Below are positions 32,368-41,977 of a stretch of DNA of 64,000 bases, piece after piece. A program made the translations under genes and the position numbers. The stretch is taken from the NCBI GenBank assembly GCA_964602655.1, contig CAZRSF010000002.1:70090-134089 (forward strand). Direction: 5' to 3'. The notes under the pieces were generated by a model. The model did no database searches, had not been told where the DNA came from, and saw only the letters and a program-made list of their open reading frames with translations. The stretch's first letter is position 1. Every line of letters starts with the position of its first letter. Source of the DNA: Moduliflexus sp964602655 (lineage in GTDB: Bacteria; Moduliflexota; Moduliflexia; Moduliflexales; Moduliflexaceae).

Positions 32368-34134
32368 ATGATGCCACAAAATGTTCAGGCCGTTGAACGG
32401 CAAAAACGACTGGAAGAAAAGCTCAAAGTTCATATTCAGCGCGAATACAATCTCGGTGAAAAGGTGATTGCGCTGCTGAAACAGAAAAAGGAGCTTGAAG
32501 GACAATTGCTGGAGCAGCGGAACGCGCAAGGACATCTGGAACAAGAGCTTGCGGAAATCTCGATGGCGAAGCAGGACGTGGAACAGCAATTTTTAGAGAC
32601 GCAAACGACCTTGCAAGCCCAGCAGCGCACCTTGAAGACGCGCTCGCGCATGATTCTTCAGGACGAGGAACATTCGCGGGAAACGCTCGATGAATTACAT
32701 CGTCAAATTGCCGAACTACAAGGGGAATTGCTCTTCTTAGACGCGCAAAAAGGCGAGGAACATACCGAGCTAGCGGAACGGATTGCGGCACTTCAACGGA
32801 AAGAGCAGGTTCAACAGCAAAAATTGCGCAAAATCGTCGAACAACGCGACGAGGTGGAAAAACGGCTGCGCCTCATTATCAAAAAATACAACCGGCTGGC
32901 CGGAGCGTATAAACAGGAGAAAAGAACGCATGAACAGCAGCTTGAAGCATTGAATCAGGAACAGATTCATCAGGAAGCGCGGATCGAATTGTTGTGCGAC
33001 GAGCAGAAAGTTAACGAAGAGACATTGCAGAAGGAGATTGAGGCGCTGCGAGAGGAAAAATCCGAACTTGAAGCGAAACTACAGTGTCATGAGCAGGAGA
33101 ACCCGACCCCGGCCTGGTCGCATGACGAGAATCTGCTGCAAGTGATCGAACGGCAGAACCGGTATATTGAGGAGTTGAAAGACAAAGCGCACCAGCGTTC
33201 GACGATGCTGCGGACTGAAAACGATACGCTGCGAACGGAAATGGACGATTTGGCGTCTGCGCAGGAAAAAGTCAAATGGGAAAATCACATGCTGGAAAAC
33301 TCGCTCAAAGACCTGCAATCCGACCTGGCAGAGTATATGAGCTTGAAACACAAATTCGACGAAGTGCAGCGCGAAAAAGAGAAATTCGAAAAAACGTTTC
33401 AACGCCGCCTGCGCCTGTTCGACGAGCAGCCTGCTGTCGAGCATGAGGAGGTCGCGACATTTCGGAACGATGAAAAGACCGAGGCGATTCAAGAAGAAAC
33501 CGAGTCTGCGACGTTCTTCGGGCGACTCTGGCAACGGCTGTTTCACAGAAAAAATGGATTCTTTGGCTGGATGAACATGGCGAATCCGCGATTGCTGAAC
33601 GCGGTGTTGATTGTGATTGCCATTCTGCTGAGTGTCTCGATTATTCAATTGATTCCCTGGCAATACATGCAGATTGGGAAACGAGAAGCGATGCGGCCAG
33701 CGCAGACAACGCAATCAGTTGGGCAGAACGAGGTTCAGCCGCCTCACATGCTGGAAAATGCCGACACGCAGGCGCAAACGCCGCCTGCTGTCGCAACTCC
33801 TCCGGCGGTTCGCGTGAAACCTGCCGCATCCGCGCCATCGAAAAAAGTCGCGCGGATCAAGCCTGCCGTCACGCCGTCATCCGCGAAGACGCCGACACCG
33901 ACGTTGACGGCGTCGCCGAAGCCCAAACGCACTCCGCCAGTTGTCAAGACGCCCGGAAAAAAAAACGCCGTTAAACGCCCGCAGGCCAGCGCCTCTCTTC
34001 GCCAACCAGCGCGCATAGACGTGTCCCTCTCTCAACACGAGGCGCAGCGGGCGTTTTCCCCATCAGATGAATCCCCCACCATCCACAATAACAGCATCTT
34101 ACGCCGCCATCACCAACAAAAACAGAACATCTAA
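32368..34134 (+). CDS. Coiled-coil protein 3 with one membrane helix and Pro/Lys-rich tail
   Basis: A 588-residue protein (start at the first of two adjacent ATGs). Residues 1-365 are continuous coiled coil with the E-K-L-Q composition of the two upstream proteins but no TPR. One membrane helix, LLNAVLIVIAILLSVSIIQLI, lies at about 410-430. The last 150 residues are Ala/Pro/Lys/Thr-rich (PAVRVKPAASAPSKKVARIK…), as in segments that cross or bind peptidoglycan. Cytoplasmic coiled coil plus periplasmic Pro-rich tail suggests an envelope anchor for the two soluble paralogues. Function is inferred from layout only. Confidence 0.78.
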   Translation: MMPQNVQAVERQKRLEEKLKVHIQREYNLGEKVIALLKQKKELEGQLLEQRNAQGHLEQELAEISMAKQDVEQQFLETQTTLQAQQRTLKTRSRMILQDEEHSRETLDELHRQIAELQGELLFLDAQKGEEHTELAERIAALQRKEQVQQQKLRKIVEQRDEVEKRLRLIIKKYNRLAGAYKQEKRTHEQQLEALNQEQIHQEARIELLCDEQKVNEETLQKEIEALREEKSELEAKLQCHEQENPTPAWSHDENLLQVIERQNRYIEELKDKAHQRSTMLRTENDTLRTEMDDLASAQEKVKWENHMLENSLKDLQSDLAEYMSLKHKFDEVQREKEKFEKTFQRRLRLFDEQPAVEHEEVATFRNDEKTEAIQEETESATFFGRLWQRLFHRKNGFFGWMNMANPRLLNAVLIVIAILLSVSIIQLIPWQYMQIGKREAMRPAQTTQSVGQNEVQPPHMLENADTQAQTPPAVATPPAVRVKPAASAPSKKVARIKPAVTPSSAKTPTPTLTASPKPKRTPPVVKTPGKKNAVKRPQASASLRQPARIDVSLSQHEAQRAFSPSDESPTIHNNSILRRHHQQKQNI

Positions 34135-34307
34135 GAGACATCACGAAATATCTTGCATAAAATAGAGACATTGCTAAGAAGGGAAGATGTCCCTGAAAGC
34201 AGTCATGCGCGTAATATCCTCGTTGGTTTCAAGATAGCCGTTTGCGGATCGATAACGTACTGTATCAACATTGATACAGCATTATTCAGTGATATTGACG
34301 CGATCTG

Positions 34308-34358
34308 AGGAGTGCAAAAGCGCAGTTTTTGCCGTCAACGCTTCGCGTTGAGACTCCT
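34308..34358. repeat. Intergenic 51-nt hairpin element, family F4 copy 2
   Basis: A 51-nt element with AGGAGT/ACTCCT edges and an inner TCAACGC-TTC-GCGTTGA stem; its reverse complement matches 10234-10284 along its whole length. It ends 48 bp before trpC. The rest of the 34135-34406 gap shows no gene. Confidence 0.85.
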
Positions 34359-34406
34359 TCTTCATGTTCAATGCTGCTGTAGATGTGAGAGAGGGTTGGA
34401 GACAAT

Positions 34407-35195
34407 ATGTCCACACCGAATATTCTTCGAAAAATCATAGTGCAAAAAGCGCGTGAACTCGCCGCCGCCAAAGAAAAAATTTCCGCGCAGGAATTGCGCG
34501 CGCAGATTTCCCGCGCGTCGTCGCCGCGTTCGCTGCGCAGCGCCTTACAACGGGACGGCTTAGCCGTCATTGCCGAAATCAAAAAAGCCTCGCCGTCGGC
34601 TGGCGTGATTCGAGAGAATTTCGATCCGTCCGAAATCGCCAAATCGTATGTCAAAGCCGGAGCGGACGCGATCTCCATGCTGACGGACGAACAATTTTTT
34701 CAGGGATCGCTGACGTATATTCCACAGGTGCGCCCGTTCACGCCGATTCCGATTCTGCGCAAAGATTTTATTATTGATGCGTATCAACTGCTCGAAGCCC
34801 GCGCCGCCGGGGCGGACGCCGTGCTGCTGATCGTCGCCGCGCTGGAACAAGCGCAATTGCGCGATCTATTGCGGCAAACGCGCGATCTCGGCATGGATGC
34901 GCTGGTCGAAACGCATACCGCCGCCGAAATGAATATCGCCGTCGAAACCGGCGCGGATATTATCGGCATCAATAATCGCAGTTTGGAAACCTTTCGGATC
35001 GATCTTGCCACCACCGAACAGCTTGCGCCGCTCGCGCCGCAAGGCGCGACGCTTGTCGCGGAAAGCGGCCTGCATCGCCGCGACGACGCGCAACGCATGA
35101 TCGCCGCCGGAGTTCACGCGATCCTCGTCGGCACGCACTTCATGAAATCGCCCGACCCCGGCGTCGCGTTACAGGAATTTTTACAGGGGAAATAG
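34407..35195 (+). CDS. trpC: Indole-3-glycerol-phosphate synthase
   Basis: A 262-residue TIM-barrel enzyme that closes the indole ring in tryptophan synthesis. Motifs: VIAEIKKASPSAGVI (catalytic Lys in beta-1), ISMLTDEQFFQGSL, ILRKDFIIDAYQL (catalytic Lys), GINNRSLETFRIDL and VAESGLHRRDDA. Full length. It is followed by trpF 58 bp downstream, the gap being filled by an F2 palindrome. Confidence 0.96.
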   Translation: MSTPNILRKIIVQKARELAAAKEKISAQELRAQISRASSPRSLRSALQRDGLAVIAEIKKASPSAGVIRENFDPSEIAKSYVKAGADAISMLTDEQFFQGSLTYIPQVRPFTPIPILRKDFIIDAYQLLEARAAGADAVLLIVAALEQAQLRDLLRQTRDLGMDALVETHTAAEMNIAVETGADIIGINNRSLETFRIDLATTEQLAPLAPQGATLVAESGLHRRDDAQRMIAAGVHAILVGTHFMKSPDPGVALQEFLQGK

Positions 35196-35205
35196 AACGT
35201 TCTCA

Positions 35206-35236
35206 GCTGTCAGACACGTTGACCGTGTCTGACAGC
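35206..35236. repeat. Intergenic palindrome, family F2 copy 3
   Basis: 13-nt arms GCTGTCAGACACG / CGTGTCTGACAGC around TTGAC, between trpC and trpF, i.e. inside a probable operon. Confidence 0.9.
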
Positions 35237-35253
35237 GTGAGTTTCGTCATCGT

Positions 35254-35907
35254 ATGCGAGTCAAAATTTGCGGGATCACGAATATCGAGGATGCGTTGCT
35301 GGCCTGCGAGCTTGGCGCGGACGCCATCGGTCTGATTTTTTACGAGAACAGCCCGCGCTGCGTGAATATCGAACAGGCGGCGGCGATTGTGGCGCCATTG
35401 CCGGAACAGATCGCGAAAATCGGCGTATTCGTGAAGACGCCGCCGGACGAGATCCGCCGCCATATCGAGCGCGTCGGGCTGACTGCCGTCCAGTTTCACG
35501 GCGATTATGCGTTCGACACCATCGCGCAATTTCCGCCAGAGATGGTGATCGCCGTCGCGCGGGTCGGCGCGGATTTTCAGGCGCACACGCTCGAACAATG
35601 GCGCGAGGTCGCGGCGGCTGTGCTGCTCGATACGCAGAAACGCGGGTTATACGGCGGCACGGGCGAAACGTTCGACTGGCAGGCGGCAATCGAGGCGAAA
35701 ACGTATGCGAAGATCATACTGGCAGGCGGGCTGACTCCCGACAATATCGCGCTGGCCGCCGCCTCGGTCGCGCCGTATGCGCTCGACATCAGCAGCGGCG
35801 TTGAGGCGTCGCCCGGCAAAAAAGATCATGCCACATTGCGCCGCCTTTTCGAGCAGCTTGCGCCGTTTCTCGCGTCCAGAAAAGCCGGGCGGTTTCCGGT
35901 TGAGTAG
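35254..35907 (+). CDS. trpF: Phosphoribosylanthranilate isomerase
   Basis: A 217-residue TIM-barrel isomerase. MRVKICGITNIEDALLA holds the catalytic Cys7; GLIFYENSPRCV, AVQFHGDY, VLLDTQ (catalytic Asp), LAGGLTPDNI and DISSGVEASPGKKDH complete the family pattern. A few extra residues follow the usual end. Together with trpC it forms a partial trp set; the other trp genes are not in the window. Confidence 0.96.
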   Translation: MRVKICGITNIEDALLACELGADAIGLIFYENSPRCVNIEQAAAIVAPLPEQIAKIGVFVKTPPDEIRRHIERVGLTAVQFHGDYAFDTIAQFPPEMVIAVARVGADFQAHTLEQWREVAAAVLLDTQKRGLYGGTGETFDWQAAIEAKTYAKIILAGGLTPDNIALAAASVAPYALDISSGVEASPGKKDHATLRRLFEQLAPFLASRKAGRFPVE

Positions 35908-36020
35908 GCTGGTTCAGCGCGTCGAATGTATCTGGCGGCCTATTCGCAACTTGCGATGAGTGCGATGACGCAAGCTGAATTGTATTTTGGGGCGCTGAAT
36001 AACGCGGAGTTGAGGAAAAC

Positions 36021-37031
36021 TCAACAGTATGGATGATGTTTTGCTGGATGGTCGTGTTTTTTCACCATCACGACATAAGAAATTGGGCGAATGGATTCTG
36101 GAATATTCGCACGTTCCATTGGAATTTTTTGCAGGTGGTATTCTGATAATGACTGTACGTGTGATTCGAAAAAAGGCAGACCAGGCGTATAATAGAATGT
36201 TCCGCCAGGTCGAAGGCTGTTCAAGATCGCAAGATACAATTTCGCGTAGGGCGCAGCAAGCCGCGGCGTATGGAGATGACCATGCAGAAAATGCGTCGAA
36301 AACGACTGATGCGCGAGGATCGTGCCCCAGGCATTTTCCTGAAAATCGAAGGCGAACCAGTCGGCGCGAACATATCCCGGCTGGAGCGGCGCGAGCCGAT
36401 CTATGCCAACCGCCGCATACCCCATCTGTTTCAAATAGGTGACGACCTCGCCCTTGCTGCCGCAGCCGATGTCTAAAATCGGTTCGCGCAACGTATCGAA
36501 ATCAACGTGCAGCAGGCGGAGTTGAAACGGCGCGGAATATTCTTCGCAGCAAACCGATTCCAACAATGGATGTTCGGCGGGCGCTGCCGGGTGAATCGCC
36601 TGACAATACACGGCAAACATTTTCCGCAGGCGAGCATGATGCTGTCGAACAGCATCGCGAAATTCCACGAATAGTTTGTCCTGCGATGTTGCAGTGTGTA
36701 AGTTGTCGCGGAGATGAACAAAAAACGTCTGATATACCTGCGCAAGCAGTGAAAGATAGGCGTCAGGGAAATTGAGGAATTGGTTGCGGGCGTAGGTATA
36801 ACGCAGCGTCGAATTAATGCAGGCATTACTCAAGAATGTCAACGTGTCAGGCTGTGCGAAGTCGCGGAGCAATTCGCGCCTGTTCCCCCAGATAAAAGCC
36901 ATCTGCTGAGGATCAACCCACTCAAAAGTCTCTGGCGCGCAAAGAAAATCCCGCAAGGTGCGGGACGCATGCGCGTCGTATCTCTGTGTGATAGATGCCA
37001 ACGTTTGCTGGCGGATGCGAGTCAAATTCAT
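36021..37031 (-). CDS. SAM-dependent methyltransferase-like protein
   Basis: A 336-residue protein. The SAM-binding motif I is ILDIGCGSKGE (about 188-198), and the post-I acidic end of strand 2 is AAVGIDRL. Later strands include ILNSLRPGGTFYYTPGL, a typical post-motif III. The first 185 residues are helical and have no recognised family. It lies 24 bp downstream of the MFS/spermidine-synthase fusion gene on the same strand and is probably co-transcribed. Substrate unknown. The 113-bp stretch after it (35908-36020) shows nothing. Confidence 0.78.
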   Translation of the reverse strand: MNLTRIRQQTLASITQRYDAHASRTLRDFLCAPETFEWVDPQQMAFIWGNRRELLRDFAQPDTLTFLSNACINSTLRYTYARNQFLNFPDAYLSLLAQVYQTFFVHLRDNLHTATSQDKLFVEFRDAVRQHHARLRKMFAVYCQAIHPAAPAEHPLLESVCCEEYSAPFQLRLLHVDFDTLREPILDIGCGSKGEVVTYLKQMGYAAVGIDRLAPLQPGYVRADWFAFDFQENAWGTILAHQSFSTHFLHGHLHTPRLAAPYAKLYLAILNSLRPGGTFYYTPGLPFFESHVQSLSEYHLQKIPMERANIPESIRPISYVVMVKKHDHPAKHHPYC

Positions 37032-37055
37032 CTTGTATCAATAGCCGTTGCGTTG

Positions 37056-40040
37056 TTACGAAGGCCGCGCTGGCGCATTCATGAGTTGCTGCACTTCTTG
37101 CAGCAAGGGTTGGTCTTTGTCGCGGAGCAGGATTTTACCGTTCGCGCCCTGCGTGAGTTGCGCCAAGATTGCGGCGGCTTCTGCGCGCTCCTGGCTTTCT
37201 GTGAGCATCAACCGAGCCAACTGCAAACCACACCAGTTCTGTTCCATCGTATCATGCTCACTGTTCATGCCTTCCTTCAACAGCGCAAGAAGTCCATCCA
37301 AACGATAGGGGACGATCCTGTCGCGAAATTTCGCGGCGTGAGCGAGCATCAATTCGACTTTTTGCCGATATGAGGCATTAGCTAATCCAGCGGCCTGCAA
37401 AGCGCCTGCCTCAGGGTTCGGAGCATGGATCAGATGAAGCAATGGAATTCGAAACCTCCGTTGTTCTTCAGCGGAAAGCGGAAACCGTTCGGGATGATTC
37501 AGATACGCATATAATTTCAGCGAATCTACCATAAAAAAGGTATCGCCTGTGATGATATTTTGCATAGACAGTAGTAAACTGTCCAACACTTCATCTGGCA
37601 TGGCGAACGCGTTCCAATTCGGCTGCCAGAGATTCATCAAATATTCGTGTTGATACGCCAGGGTTTCCGAGTTCAGCAATAATTCCGGTGGAATGCGCTT
37701 TCCCATGAATAGAGCGCGTCCGGCCATGTAATGCAGACGGGGATTGTCCATTGTTTGAATGCCGAAGTCGGAAAAATGATCGGCAATGTACGCAGGCGGC
37801 CACACCTCGCGCAGGAGCAGGGCTTCGATCGACGTAATCCGTACTTCAGCAAGGGACGCGCTGACCTGGATGTTTTCCGCAAATATTTTCGCAGTCGAGC
37901 GCAAGCGCTCTGCCGGAATCGGCTTTTGTGATGCTAAGATCAGTAAATCGCCCCGATTGCCGATAAATGTCCGCGCCCCTGGAAAATGTTGTCGCACCGT
38001 ATTCAAGACCATGCCTAAAATCGCCGGATCGGTTTCATACAATTGCACCCATTGCAGCAGCAGACCATTTTCCGTCAAATGCTCGCGAACAAGGCGATAA
38101 TATTCTTCTGTAAACAGCAGATCGACCCCGTTGACCCAGGGATTGCTCGGTTCGGAGATGATGATATCCCATTGTTTCGGACTTCTGCCTAAAATGCGGA
38201 AGGCGTCGCCGATGTGCATCTGCACTTTCGGGTTTTCATGCGCGTTGTGCGTGGCATGAGCGAACAAAGGGAATGCCTCAACCACTTCTGGCGAAATTTC
38301 TGCGACATCAATATGCTTCACGTCGGGATACAGCGTCAATTCGCCGACGGTTACGCCGGTTCCAAGCCCGATGACCATGATATTCTCCCTCGATTCCGCT
38401 AACAATGACGGGAGATGGGAAGAGAGTTTCAGGGTATACAAATCGCCGATAGTATTGGAATCGGATTTCCCATTGATCACGATAGAGCGGGGGCGTTCGG
38501 CAAACATCGGATGGGCGAGATCGTCCAGGACTTCGACCGTCGCCGTCGGGCCTTCCCTATAAAATTTCACGATTTTTCCGGCATTGAATTTTTCGAAAAA
38601 CGCCTTCGGTCCGGCAAACGAAAATGGCAGCCCTTCCGTCTCTCGAAACGTACCCAGCATAAACGCATCGAATGAATACCATGGCGTCCAGATCACAAAC
38701 CCTACTATCATGATGCCAAGCAGCGTCGCAACCATCACAGGCGTTTTGGTCAAGCGCCATCCGGCCAATCCGGCTGAACAAGCCGCGAGCAATGCGGCGA
38801 TCAGGAACACTTGCGGATTATTGAATGCATAAAACAGCACGATTCCGCCAATCAAACTGCCTAACAAACTGCCTAACGTGTTCCAGGCGAGCAGTTGGCC
38901 GGAATGCGCTCCGACATGCTGCAAGTCTCTTTTGAGTTCGTGAAAGGCTAACGGCAGCGTTGCGCCCATGAACGCGACCGGCACAAGCAGCACGGCGGCA
39001 AGCGCTAAAAAGAGGCCGATATAATACCCGGTGAATCCTGCCATGTTCGGCTGAAAGGCAATCCGCAGCACATGCGCCCAATACGGCCACGTATCGAGCG
39101 AAAAATAGATCAGCAGCAAACTGATTGCAATCACCAGTTGGTTGATATACAGTGCATGTTTGGGAATGTCGCGCATTTTCCCGACAAATAAACTGCCGAT
39201 AGCGATTGCCAGAATGAATACCGCGACAATCAGCGAAAACGAATAGGAGGAACTGCCGGCGGACAAATTCATGACTCGAATCAGCACATTTTCGAGGGTC
39301 ATAACGTAGAATCCGCTGAACAGCGCCAAGAGATACAGCGCTGGCGCGGCAAGCGTCCGTTGTTCGGACGTGCCTTGTGATGAAGATGGCAACGAAATAT
39401 TCGGCTCGGCAGTTTCGACCGCTTTCAGCGAAAGTGAAAAGAAGTAAAAAAACAGACTCGCGCCGAGGTTGATGAACGACGCGCCGATAATCGTCACTGG
39501 AAGCCCAAAGACGGGAATCAAATAAAACCCGGCGCATAACGTGCCGGCAAATGCGCCAACCGTATTGATCGCATAGATATTGGCATGAACCGGAGTCGCA
39601 TCCGCGAGGCTTCGCGCTAATCCGCGCGTCAGAAACGGGAGCGTGCCGCCCATGCAGATCGTCGGCACGCCCATCAATAAGACAGAGCACAGCATCCCCT
39701 GCGCAACGATCAGAAATGGCGGCGTAAAACTCCAGGCATGACTGAAATGTTCGACGCCGCGAAAGATACTGGGAAACATGCAGCACCAGATGCCGATGAT
39801 TCCTTCCAGCACAGCGTACGCCTTGAATGGATTGCGTATTTTGGCGCTGAACACGCCGCAGAGATAATATCCTAATGATAATCCGCCTAAAAACGTCGCT
39901 AAAATAATCGCCGTCGCAATATTATCGCTGCCGAGCAGCCGGCTGACATATTTTTGCCAGGTGACTTGAAAAATCAAACCGGATGCTCCTGTCGAAAACA
40001 CTGCCACATAGGCTAACAACACAATTCCATTTCGTCGCAT
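37056..40040 (-). CDS. MFS-like membrane domain fused to spermidine-synthase-like domain
   Basis: A 994-residue protein. About 12-14 membrane helices occupy residues 5-470 (STGASGLIFQVTWQKYVSRLLG is the standard opening of this fusion family). A polyamine aminopropyltransferase-type Rossmann domain follows (about 480-735): IMVIGLGTGVTVGELTLYP, DVAEISPEVVEAF and IIISEPSNPWVNGVDLLFTEEYY. The last 260 residues are helical, TPR-like, without a named domain. Such fusions are common in environmental bacteria; whether they make polyamines is unproven. The Asp of the spermidine synthase active site is replaced by Glu in ISEPSNP, so true aminopropyl transfer is doubtful. Confidence 0.88.
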   Translation of the reverse strand: MRRNGIVLLAYVAVFSTGASGLIFQVTWQKYVSRLLGSDNIATAIILATFLGGLSLGYYLCGVFSAKIRNPFKAYAVLEGIIGIWCCMFPSIFRGVEHFSHAWSFTPPFLIVAQGMLCSVLLMGVPTICMGGTLPFLTRGLARSLADATPVHANIYAINTVGAFAGTLCAGFYLIPVFGLPVTIIGASFINLGASLFFYFFSLSLKAVETAEPNISLPSSSQGTSEQRTLAAPALYLLALFSGFYVMTLENVLIRVMNLSAGSSSYSFSLIVAVFILAIAIGSLFVGKMRDIPKHALYINQLVIAISLLLIYFSLDTWPYWAHVLRIAFQPNMAGFTGYYIGLFLALAAVLLVPVAFMGATLPLAFHELKRDLQHVGAHSGQLLAWNTLGSLLGSLIGGIVLFYAFNNPQVFLIAALLAACSAGLAGWRLTKTPVMVATLLGIMIVGFVIWTPWYSFDAFMLGTFRETEGLPFSFAGPKAFFEKFNAGKIVKFYREGPTATVEVLDDLAHPMFAERPRSIVINGKSDSNTIGDLYTLKLSSHLPSLLAESRENIMVIGLGTGVTVGELTLYPDVKHIDVAEISPEVVEAFPLFAHATHNAHENPKVQMHIGDAFRILGRSPKQWDIIISEPSNPWVNGVDLLFTEEYYRLVREHLTENGLLLQWVQLYETDPAILGMVLNTVRQHFPGARTFIGNRGDLLILASQKPIPAERLRSTAKIFAENIQVSASLAEVRITSIEALLLREVWPPAYIADHFSDFGIQTMDNPRLHYMAGRALFMGKRIPPELLLNSETLAYQHEYLMNLWQPNWNAFAMPDEVLDSLLLSMQNIITGDTFFMVDSLKLYAYLNHPERFPLSAEEQRRFRIPLLHLIHAPNPEAGALQAAGLANASYRQKVELMLAHAAKFRDRIVPYRLDGLLALLKEGMNSEHDTMEQNWCGLQLARLMLTESQERAEAAAILAQLTQGANGKILLRDKDQPLLQEVQQLMNAPARPS

Positions 40041-40069
40041 GGCATCTCTCTCCGTTCGAGTGAATTTTC

Positions 40070-40100
40070 AGGCGTGTCAGTGCGCAACTCTGACACGCCT
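40070..40100. repeat. Intergenic inverted repeat
   Basis: AGGCGTGTCA … TGACACGCCT arms around 11 nt, between two minus-strand genes. It resembles family F2 in its GTGTCA/TGACAC core. Confidence 0.8.
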
Positions 40101-40121
40101 CATCTTTTCTGAATCAATCTA

Positions 40122-41348
40122 CTATTTCGACGACAACAGCGATTTACAGCGAATCATGGCGACTGCGCCTTGATTGTTATAGAAGGTGAGTTCGCCGCGC
40201 AAATCATCGCGCACGATTTTTTGAATTAACGCGAGCCCCGGCGTCAGGCGACTCATGTCCAGAATCTCATCAGCATAGCCATGTCCATCATCGCGAAATT
40301 CGAAATGTACCGTGCGCTCCATTAATGTTACTTGCACGGTGATATGGCCGCTTGACCGTCCGGCAAACGCATGTTTGACGGTGTTCGTCACCAACTCATA
40401 CAGGATCAGGGCAAAACTATTGGCATATTTGGGAGAGATGCGGACAGACGAAGGCAGCACCGCGACATAGACCTCAATCTCTGTAGTGAGAAGCTTTAAG
40501 GCCGTATGAATGACTCGGCTGCATAGTTCATTGAATGGAAATGGATTCCATTCGAATTCGGTGAGAAAACTGTTGATCATCATTAACACACGCACCTGAT
40601 TGAGCAAGTGAGGGATGGCCTGATACGTATTTTGCGGAGTGATTGCTCGTTGCGCCCAGAAGAGCAGTTCGGCAATGATCGCCAGATTATTTTTGCCGCG
40701 ATTGCTGATGTCATCTACTAACAGCGTTTTCGTCTCCGCCGCGTACCAGAGTCGTTCATTCGCTCGGGCATTTTCAATCGAAATGCTCGCGGCAGTCGCT
40801 AATAATTCCTGCAACACGCGGTCGGTCGAATTGAAACGGTCTGCTTCGCAATCTAACACTTGCAGGACGCCGATGACCTCTTGTTTGACTTTCATTGGCA
40901 CGGTAAGAATCGAACGCAGCATTTGACCGGTGCGTTGATCAACGCCTCGGAAATGACGTTGATCGGCAGTCACATCCGCAACAATGACGCTTTCCCCACT
41001 TTGCGCGACGGCGCCCGCCAAGCCCTGGCCGGGAGCCAACCGCCAGCCGTGCACCGTTTGACTGTACGGCCCAATGGCATATTCGCAGACTAACTCGTCG
41101 GTCGTCATGTCCTTCAGCCAGATCGAACACGCATCCACTTCCAGCAGCCGGCGAACCTCTTCGAGGACAGTGATCAGAATATGATCCAAATCAAATGTCG
41201 AATTAAACGCCTGACTCACGCGATTCAACAACGCTAATTCGCTGTAGCGGCGGCGGAGTTCTTCTTCTTTTTCGGCCAATTGTTCTTCAAGGTCGAGAAT
41301 TTTTTTGTGCGCGTCTTCCTGAGAAAGCATCTCCAATGCTTGCGTCAT
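40122..41348 (-). CDS. GAF-domain sensor with HisKA_2-like kinase lacking the His
   Basis: A 408-residue soluble signalling protein: N-terminal coiled coil (10-45), GAF domain (about 45-200, ending LQELLATAASISIENARANE), dimerisation segment and HATPase (NSFALILYELVTNTVKHAF is the N-box; FRDDGHGY the G1 box). The dimerisation segment reads LVDDISNRGKNNLAII; in HisKA_2 kinases this is ELxHRVKNNLxxI. Asn216 replaces the phosphoacceptor His and Gly218 the Val. It may bind ATP without autophosphorylating, or act as a pseudokinase. No response regulator is adjacent. Confidence 0.85.
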   Translation of the reverse strand: MTQALEMLSQEDAHKKILDLEEQLAEKEEELRRRYSELALLNRVSQAFNSTFDLDHILITVLEEVRRLLEVDACSIWLKDMTTDELVCEYAIGPYSQTVHGWRLAPGQGLAGAVAQSGESVIVADVTADQRHFRGVDQRTGQMLRSILTVPMKVKQEVIGVLQVLDCEADRFNSTDRVLQELLATAASISIENARANERLWYAAETKTLLVDDISNRGKNNLAIIAELLFWAQRAITPQNTYQAIPHLLNQVRVLMMINSFLTEFEWNPFPFNELCSRVIHTALKLLTTEIEVYVAVLPSSVRISPKYANSFALILYELVTNTVKHAFAGRSSGHITVQVTLMERTVHFEFRDDGHGYADEILDMSRLTPGLALIQKIVRDDLRGELTFYNNQGAVAMIRCKSLLSSK

Positions 41349-41507
41349 ACGCCCTCCTCTTGTAAACGTCGTTTGTCATACGATTGACAACCTACCTCTA
41401 CCGACAATGTTGTATTCGATTGCGTTGCGTTCTGTCAACAAGAAAGATTCGTTGCGGAAGTTTTTTTGATACTGGCAACGTGCGATTGACGGGCATGGCA
41501 TACCTTT

Positions 41508-41542
41508 TCGTAGCGAGCGTTCAAGCAGACGCCCGCTACGAA
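41508..41542. repeat. Intergenic inverted repeat
   Basis: TTCGTAGCG … CGCTACGAA arms with inner AGCGT/ACGC matches, in the 221-bp gap between two minus-strand genes. The remainder of the gap shows no gene. Confidence 0.75.
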
Positions 41543-41569
41543 TCTCCTTGCAATGACAGGGGAAAACGT

Positions 41570-41977
41570 TTATGACTGGATGCCTAAAATCCGATAGCCT
41601 TGTTTGCTTAATTGTTTGCTGACAAACAAGATTTTGGATTTGGCGTCACCGATATGCGCCGCAATTTTTTCCACTTTAGGCAATTCCCCTTTATCCAACC
41701 AGATGCCATGACAGGCGGGGCAGCGGTCAATCAGCAAGTCTTCGGCCTTGACGAATTTCATGGCCTGAAGTTTTTCATCCTCGCAGCGCGGGCAGTCGAA
41801 ATCGGTCGGCGCCGCTAATTGTGCGACATCGGCTTCCGGCAAATCTGTCGGGAGTTCGGCCATAAATGCCATTTCGTCCTTGTCGAACCAGATTCCCTTG
41901 CAGGGGGAACAAAAATCTACCTTCACCCCTTCGATTTCCATTTCATGCAACGCGCCGTGACATTTCGGGCAATTCAT
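41570..41977 (-). CDS. Double zf-TFIIB zinc-ribbon protein
   Basis: A 135-residue protein with two zinc ribbons: MNCPKCHGALHEM … DFCSPCKGIWFDKDEM and DFDCPRCEDEKL … DRCPACHGIWLDKGEL. Both have the CxxC ... CxxC-x-G-I-W-[FL]-D pattern of zf-TFIIB. The start at the MNCPKC methionine is chosen for AAAGGAGAACACT upstream; a longer in-frame version has no homology-like sequence. Likely a small nucleic-acid- or protein-binding factor; role unknown. Confidence 0.88.
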   Translation of the reverse strand: MNCPKCHGALHEMEIEGVKVDFCSPCKGIWFDKDEMAFMAELPTDLPEADVAQLAAPTDFDCPRCEDEKLQAMKFVKAEDLLIDRCPACHGIWLDKGELPKVEKIAAHIGDAKSKILFVSKQLSKQGYRILGIQS

